Source: a virus. From it: 33,602 nucleotides of DNA. The DNA lies in IMG/VR virus record IMGVR_UViG_3300030118_006270, positions 1 to 33,602 of that record; one strand, 5' to 3'. The notes under the pieces are model-generated. The model had not been told where the DNA came from. It made no database searches and saw only the letters and a program-made list of their open reading frames with translations. How positions within the stretch are numbered: position 1 is the first letter of the stretch; the number at the start of each line of letters is the position of its first letter. Below, in pieces: positions 31,470 through 33,602 of this stretch. The position numbers and the translations under genes were made by a program.

Positions 31470-31977
31470 AAAAGAGTTAAGAACTGATAAAGACCTTACT
31501 CCCAAACAAAAAATGTTTGTTGAGATTATGGTTCAAGATCATGGGCAAATTACACAAGCCGAAGCACTTAAACGTGCCGGTTATTCTTGTAAGGATTTAA
31601 ATAGTGCAAGATCAACAGCATCACAGTTACTAAACAGAAGAATAAACCCACATGTAGCTAAATATTACGATAAACGATTTGAGCAAGAAGTTAAAAAATA
31701 TGAAAGTGACAACTTAAGACGATTCAAAAGATTTGAAAGATTATCTGATAAAGCAGAAAAGAAAGAACAATATGCTGCAGCAATTAATGCAGAATATAGA
31801 TCTGGCCAGTTAGCCGGTGCTTTTGTTGATAGAAAAGAAGTTAGAGTAACTGGATTGGAGGGTATGTCACGTGAAGAGCTTGAGAACAAACTTAAGGAAC
31901 TCTCAGAAAAAATCGATGGCCACAATGCAAAAACTATCGATATCAAAGCTGAAGACAAATCATCTAAAAAAAGTTAA
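31453..31977 (+). CDS. terS: Terminase small subunit (putative)
   Basis: 174 codons. The N-terminal domain begins 'LTPKQKMFVEIMVQDHGQ' and holds a helix-turn-helix-like region 'TQAEALKRAGYSC' and 'ARSTASQLLNRRINPHVAKY' (about 30-72), the usual DNA-recognition domain of small terminase subunits. A charged coiled-coil-like centre for oligomerisation and a Lys/Asp-rich tail follow. It should select viral DNA for packaging with the large subunit, expected beyond the right edge. Repeat arrays flank it on both sides. Confidence 0.8.
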   Translation: MGGLVKKELRTDKDLTPKQKMFVEIMVQDHGQITQAEALKRAGYSCKDLNSARSTASQLLNRRINPHVAKYYDKRFEQEVKKYESDNLRRFKRFERLSDKAEKKEQYAAAINAEYRSGQLAGAFVDRKEVRVTGLEGMSREELENKLKELSEKIDGHNAKTIDIKAEDKSSKKS

Positions 31978-32068
31978 GTGGTCTGAGTGGATCAAAGTAT
32001 TTAACAGGGTACATAACCCTACGATGTTTACATCTGTTGGGAATATTGAGGTTAAGATTGATGATTAA
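31925..32068 (+). CDS. Possible small protein overlapping terS end
   Basis: A frame with ATG at 31925 (another at 31916) runs 47 codons to TAA at 32068, overlapping terS by 53 bases. The non-overlapping part 'KVKWSEWIKVFNRVHNPT' looks protein-like, and the stop overlaps the next gene's start region (ATG 32061). No Shine-Dalgarno supports the start, so the call is weak. Confidence 0.3.
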   Translation: MQKLSISKLKTNHLKKVKWSEWIKVFNRVHNPTMFTSVGNIEVKIDD

Positions 32069-32360
32069 AAGAAAAATATCTATACCAAAAAGAATAAAAA
32101 ACCAGATAGACAAATATCCTATGGTTTCTGTTGAATGGTACGATATTGTATCAAACAGCTCCTGGAGCACATTCGAAGAGATTAAAAAAGCAAAACTAGC
32201 TACGTGCATTACAAAAGGACATTTGTTTAGTCAATCAAAAGGTATTATAAGATTGTTTGGTGATTATTCATTTGCAGATAATGGTATAGATATAGAAAAT
32301 GTTGGCAATACAACTATTATTCCATTATCAGTAGTTAAGGAAATAAAAAAATTAAGTTAA
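32061..32360 (+). CDS. Small conserved phage protein, unknown, 99 aa
   Basis: ATG at 32061 with GAGGTT upstream; an in-frame ATG at 32037 is less well placed. The core 'SVEWYDIVSNSSWSTFEEI' followed by 'CITKGHLFSQSKGIIRLFGD' and 'NTTIIPLSVVKEIKKL' follows a pattern I associate with a small phage protein family of unknown function near terminase genes. Probably a compact beta-rich domain. Confidence 0.6.
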   Translation: MIKRKISIPKRIKNQIDKYPMVSVEWYDIVSNSSWSTFEEIKKAKLATCITKGHLFSQSKGIIRLFGDYSFADNGIDIENVGNTTIIPLSVVKEIKKLS

Positions 32361-32365
32361 TTATT

Positions 32366-32749
32366 ATGAAAGAATCTAGGCTATGGAAAAAGGTACAGAA
32401 AGGTTTACCTAAATGTTTCTTAACCCGCGTAGAATCTAGCACAATTAATGGTATTCCGGATGTACATGCTGTTGCAAAAGGTAAAATTTTTTGGATAGAA
32501 TTAAAATCAGATGAAGCTAATTATCCTAAACTTAACAAGTGGCAAATAGTTTGGATTAATAGATATATTAAGTCAGGTGGTAGAGTATTTATCCTCAAAG
32601 AGACCCCCTCGAAGAGGTCTTTAGAACTGTACAGACCGGTGTCCGTGTTTACGGATCCTCGTTCTCTCGTTCCTGTTTTCTCGTTCTCGTTCCCTGTACA
32701 ATGGCCAACGGTCCAGGATCTCCTGCTGGGGGGCTGCACGGCAGCGTAG
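32366..32749 (+). CDS. VRR-NUC nuclease with an odd C-terminal extension
   Basis: 127 codons. The VRR-NUC core spans residues about 1-78: E23, 'NGIPDVHAV' with D32, 'FWIELKS' with E45 and K47, and Q60 in 'KWQIVWI', then 'SGGRVFIL'. Such small nucleases can cleave branched or structured DNA. From codon 80 the DNA changes character: G+C rises, codons such as CTC, GTC and CTG appear, and residues 90-127 (VFTDPRSLVPVFSFSFP and onward) are encoded by the CTCGTT-repeat segment. This suggests loss of an earlier stop and read-through into non-coding DNA. Confidence 0.78.
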   Translation: MKESRLWKKVQKGLPKCFLTRVESSTINGIPDVHAVAKGKIFWIELKSDEANYPKLNKWQIVWINRYIKSGGRVFILKETPSKRSLELYRPVSVFTDPRSLVPVFSFSFPVQWPTVQDLLLGGCTAA

Positions 32750-32854
32750 CTCTCGTTCCCTGCCCACGTTTCTTTTACCTCTTTTTGTTAGTTGCGTGGG
32801 CTGGGGACGAGATCCTCGTTCTCGTTTCTCGTTCTCGTTTCTCGTTTCTCGTTT
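32658..32854 (+). repeat. CTCGTT repeat region
   Basis: CTCGTT occurs 11 times here, all in one orientation: four copies at 32658-32691, one at 32752-32757, and six tandem CTCGTT(T) units at 32815-32854. Longer repeats include GATCCTCGTTCTC (32654 and 32811) and CTCGTTCCCTG (32686 and 32752). Three further copies lie at 32982, 33004 and 33499. The strand-biased pyrimidine repeats just after terS suggest a packaging-recognition region or a structured RNA. Bases 32750-32954 contain no gene. Confidence 0.8.
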
Positions 32855-32866
32855 AAATTTAAGGAG

Positions 32867-32897
32867 GCACTGGCGTAGCACTGGCTGGGATGCCAGT
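32867..32897. repeat. Direct repeat and hairpin GCACTGGC / GCCAGT
   Basis: GCACTGGC occurs at 32867-32874 and 32878-32885. Either copy's ACTGGC can pair with GCCAGT at 32892-32897; the nearer gives a 6-bp stem with loop TGGGAT. The alternatives could form two RNA states. It lies between the CTCGTT array and the promoter at 32921. Confidence 0.6.
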
Positions 32898-32920
32898 CCC
32901 CTCCAGACACGAAGTATGGT

Positions 32921-32949
32921 TTGACAACGATCCCACGATGTCTTATAAA
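32921..32949 (+). promoter_or_regulatory. Near-consensus sigma70-type promoter
   Basis: TTGACA (32921-32926), a 17-base spacer and TATAAA (32944-32949). The spacer contains ATCCCA (32930-32935), and GTCTTAT spans the approach to the -10 box, both shared with the promoter at 33199. The -10 box ends five bases before the ATG at 32955, so transcripts would start at or beside the start codon. Confidence 0.75.
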
Positions 32950-32954
32950 AAAGA

Positions 32955-33194
32955 ATGACAGAGTTTAATGAATCGATAGGTCTCGTTCAAAGTCAGAACA
33001 AAGCTCGTTCTTACGACAGTAAAGTTGGGGAGCTCCAGCGTGAAGTGACAGGACTTCGTCAGCTGGTAACCAAAGTCAAGGAACACTTGGTATGGAACAT
33101 TGAACAGGAGGCCACGTTTGAGAATTTTGAAGTTAGGGCGGACAGTGCACAACTGTTACATAAAATCGAAGATCTAGAAAAAAAAGTAAAATAA
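32955..33194 (+). CDS. Small coiled-coil protein, 79 aa
   Basis: ATG at 32955, five bases after a consensus -10 box, with no clear Shine-Dalgarno. The protein is a charged helix with heptads ('KVGELQREVTGLRQLVTKVK', 'LLHKIEDLEKKVK'). Arginine is encoded as CGT as well as AGG, unlike the AGA-dominated left part of the window. Two CTCGTT copies are within the gene. Function unknown; possible oligomeric adaptor or regulator. Confidence 0.6.
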   Translation: MTEFNESIGLVQSQNKARSYDSKVGELQREVTGLRQLVTKVKEHLVWNIEQEATFENFEVRADSAQLLHKIEDLEKKVK

Positions 33195-33198
33195 CTTC

Positions 33199-33227
33199 TT
33201 GACATATATCCCATCAGGTCTTATCTT
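33199..33227 (+). promoter_or_regulatory. Near-consensus sigma70-type promoter
   Basis: TTGACA (33199-33204), a 17-base spacer and TATCTT (33222-33227), with ATCCCATCA (33208-33216) in the spacer as at 28079. Followed by a leader of about 55 bases with a hairpin and a strong Shine-Dalgarno for the gene at 33289. Confidence 0.72.
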
Positions 33228-33233
33228 AGGCAC

Positions 33234-33266
33234 GGGTGGGCATTCTAGTGCACGACCGGTCCACCC
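33234..33266 (+). promoter_or_regulatory. Leader hairpin GGGTGG / CCACCC
   Basis: GGGTGG (33234-33239) pairs with CCACCC (33261-33266). The stem can be extended internally by GCA/TGC (33240-33242, 33249-33251), and the loop includes the palindrome GACCGGTC. It lies at the 5' end of the predicted transcript, just before AAAGGAGG (33275-33282), and could stabilise the mRNA. Confidence 0.55.
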
Positions 33267-33288
33267 AAACTAACAAAGGAGGGGTAAC

Positions 33289-33489
33289 GTGGGAAAACAA
33301 AAACTAAACAATCTTATAAAACAATTGAATGCAGACAACGCACCGCCTGATGGTTGGTCCGCTGCCGATCGCGTGAAGAAAGACAAACCAGAACCCGGCA
33401 AAGTTTATGCATTAACCGGTGCCCCTGGTACACGTTGCATCGCTAATGGATACTCATGGAAGGACAGTGTCGTAAAGGATGAGAAATGA
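33289..33489 (+). CDS. Small unknown protein, 66 aa
   Basis: GTG start at 33289 with a perfect AAAGGAGG six bases upstream and its own promoter at 33199, which implies strong expression. The protein is basic and Pro/Gly-containing ('NAPPDGWSAADRVKKDKPEP', 'YALTGAPGTRCIANG'). Codons such as CGC and CGT are used for Arg. No family recognised. Confidence 0.65.
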   Translation: MGKQKLNNLIKQLNADNAPPDGWSAADRVKKDKPEPGKVYALTGAPGTRCIANGYSWKDSVVKDEK

Positions 33490-33602
33490 CGCTCTCGTCT
33501 CGTTGCAGCTGGGACGGGGCCCAGCGTACCGATCCTGAACTGGGATCCAGCGTCAGGACTCCGAAGTAGCATATGGTTTCGTTTATCTCGGTATATCTTG
33601 TA
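33490..33602. other. Right edge, structured segment without a visible gene
   Basis: After the last stop there is another CTCGTT (33499-33504), paired CCCAGCGT and TCCAGCGTC segments, and the small dyad CTGG-GAT-CCAG. No start with a good ribosome binding site is seen before the window ends. A large terminase gene would be expected beyond. Confidence 0.4.

Noticed and set aside
32521-32881. Two minus-strand open frames over the CTCGTT region
   Set aside because: Their Glu/Arg/Asn-rich sequences are just the translation of the repeats on the reverse strand, without ribosome binding sites or conserved pattern.
1-33602. tRNA genes and integration attachment site
   Set aside because: No T-loop/acceptor combination forming a cloverleaf was seen by eye and no integrase is visible; a weak or atypical tRNA could be missed without software.

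Overview
The window looks like the larger part of an AT-rich (roughly one third G+C by eye) tailed-phage genome or phage contig from a marine-type environment. The evidence is a small terminase-like subunit, a long run of co-oriented virion genes, a family A DNA polymerase, an archaeo-eukaryotic-type primase, many tiny ORFs joined by ATGA overlaps, and no cellular housekeeping genes, rRNA or tRNA. Low G+C, AGA-dominated arginine codons and several small protein types I associate with pelagic marine phages suggest a host such as an AT-rich marine alphaproteobacterium. That host call is inference. I saw no integrase, no T7-type RNA polymerase and no DnaB/gp4-type replicative helicase. The large terminase, portal and major capsid genes are not in the window and probably lie beyond the right edge, after the small terminase.

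Layout. (1) 1-3501: a tail fibre/adhesin gene that runs off the left edge, a possible fibre-assembly partner, a conserved phage protein and two overlapping 2-oxoglutarate/Fe(II) oxygenase genes. (2) 3543-7220: a large tail protein followed by small virion and unknown genes, several not longer than 70 codons. (3) 7226-9562: a tailoring cassette with a third oxygenase and two glycosyltransferases; the oxygenase is bracketed by a partial duplication of the glycosyltransferase start. (4) 9611-17233: internal virion/ejection-type proteins with a GNAT-like gene embedded. (5) 17226-18073: a holin-like XhlA-type protein and a PD-(D/E)XK exonuclease. (6) 18059-19516: a lone SNF2 helicase on the minus strand. 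(7) 19558-27351: the replication operon (coiled-coil protein, SSB-like protein, primase, SF1 helicase, DUF3310 protein, three tiny membrane proteins, a fourth oxygenase-like protein, Pol A, zinc ribbon). (8) 27393-28039: a small minus-strand cassette. (9) 28140-29838: ParB-like and ribbon-helix-helix-like genes, closed by a strong terminator. (10) 30057-32749: small genes, a repeat-rich non-coding segment with an iteron-like array, the small terminase and a VRR-NUC nuclease. (11) 32600-33602: a compositionally different segment with CTCGTT repeats, hairpins, two near-consensus sigma70-type promoters sharing an internal ATCCCA block, and two small genes.

How the parts work together: modules 1-4 build and chemically modify the particle, and hydroxylation plus glycosylation of virion or cell-surface targets is a plausible joint theme. 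Modules 5-7 recombine and replicate DNA. Modules 8-9 look regulatory or host-directed. Modules 10-11 probably contain cis-acting sites for replication and packaging. The most unusual elements are the GGTGTATCT array before the small terminase gene, the CTCGTT array after it, the shared-promoter family, the operator-like repeats between divergent genes at 28041-28105, the oxygenase inserted at a duplicated glycosyltransferase start, and a trio of tiny membrane/lipoprotein ORFs inside the replication operon.
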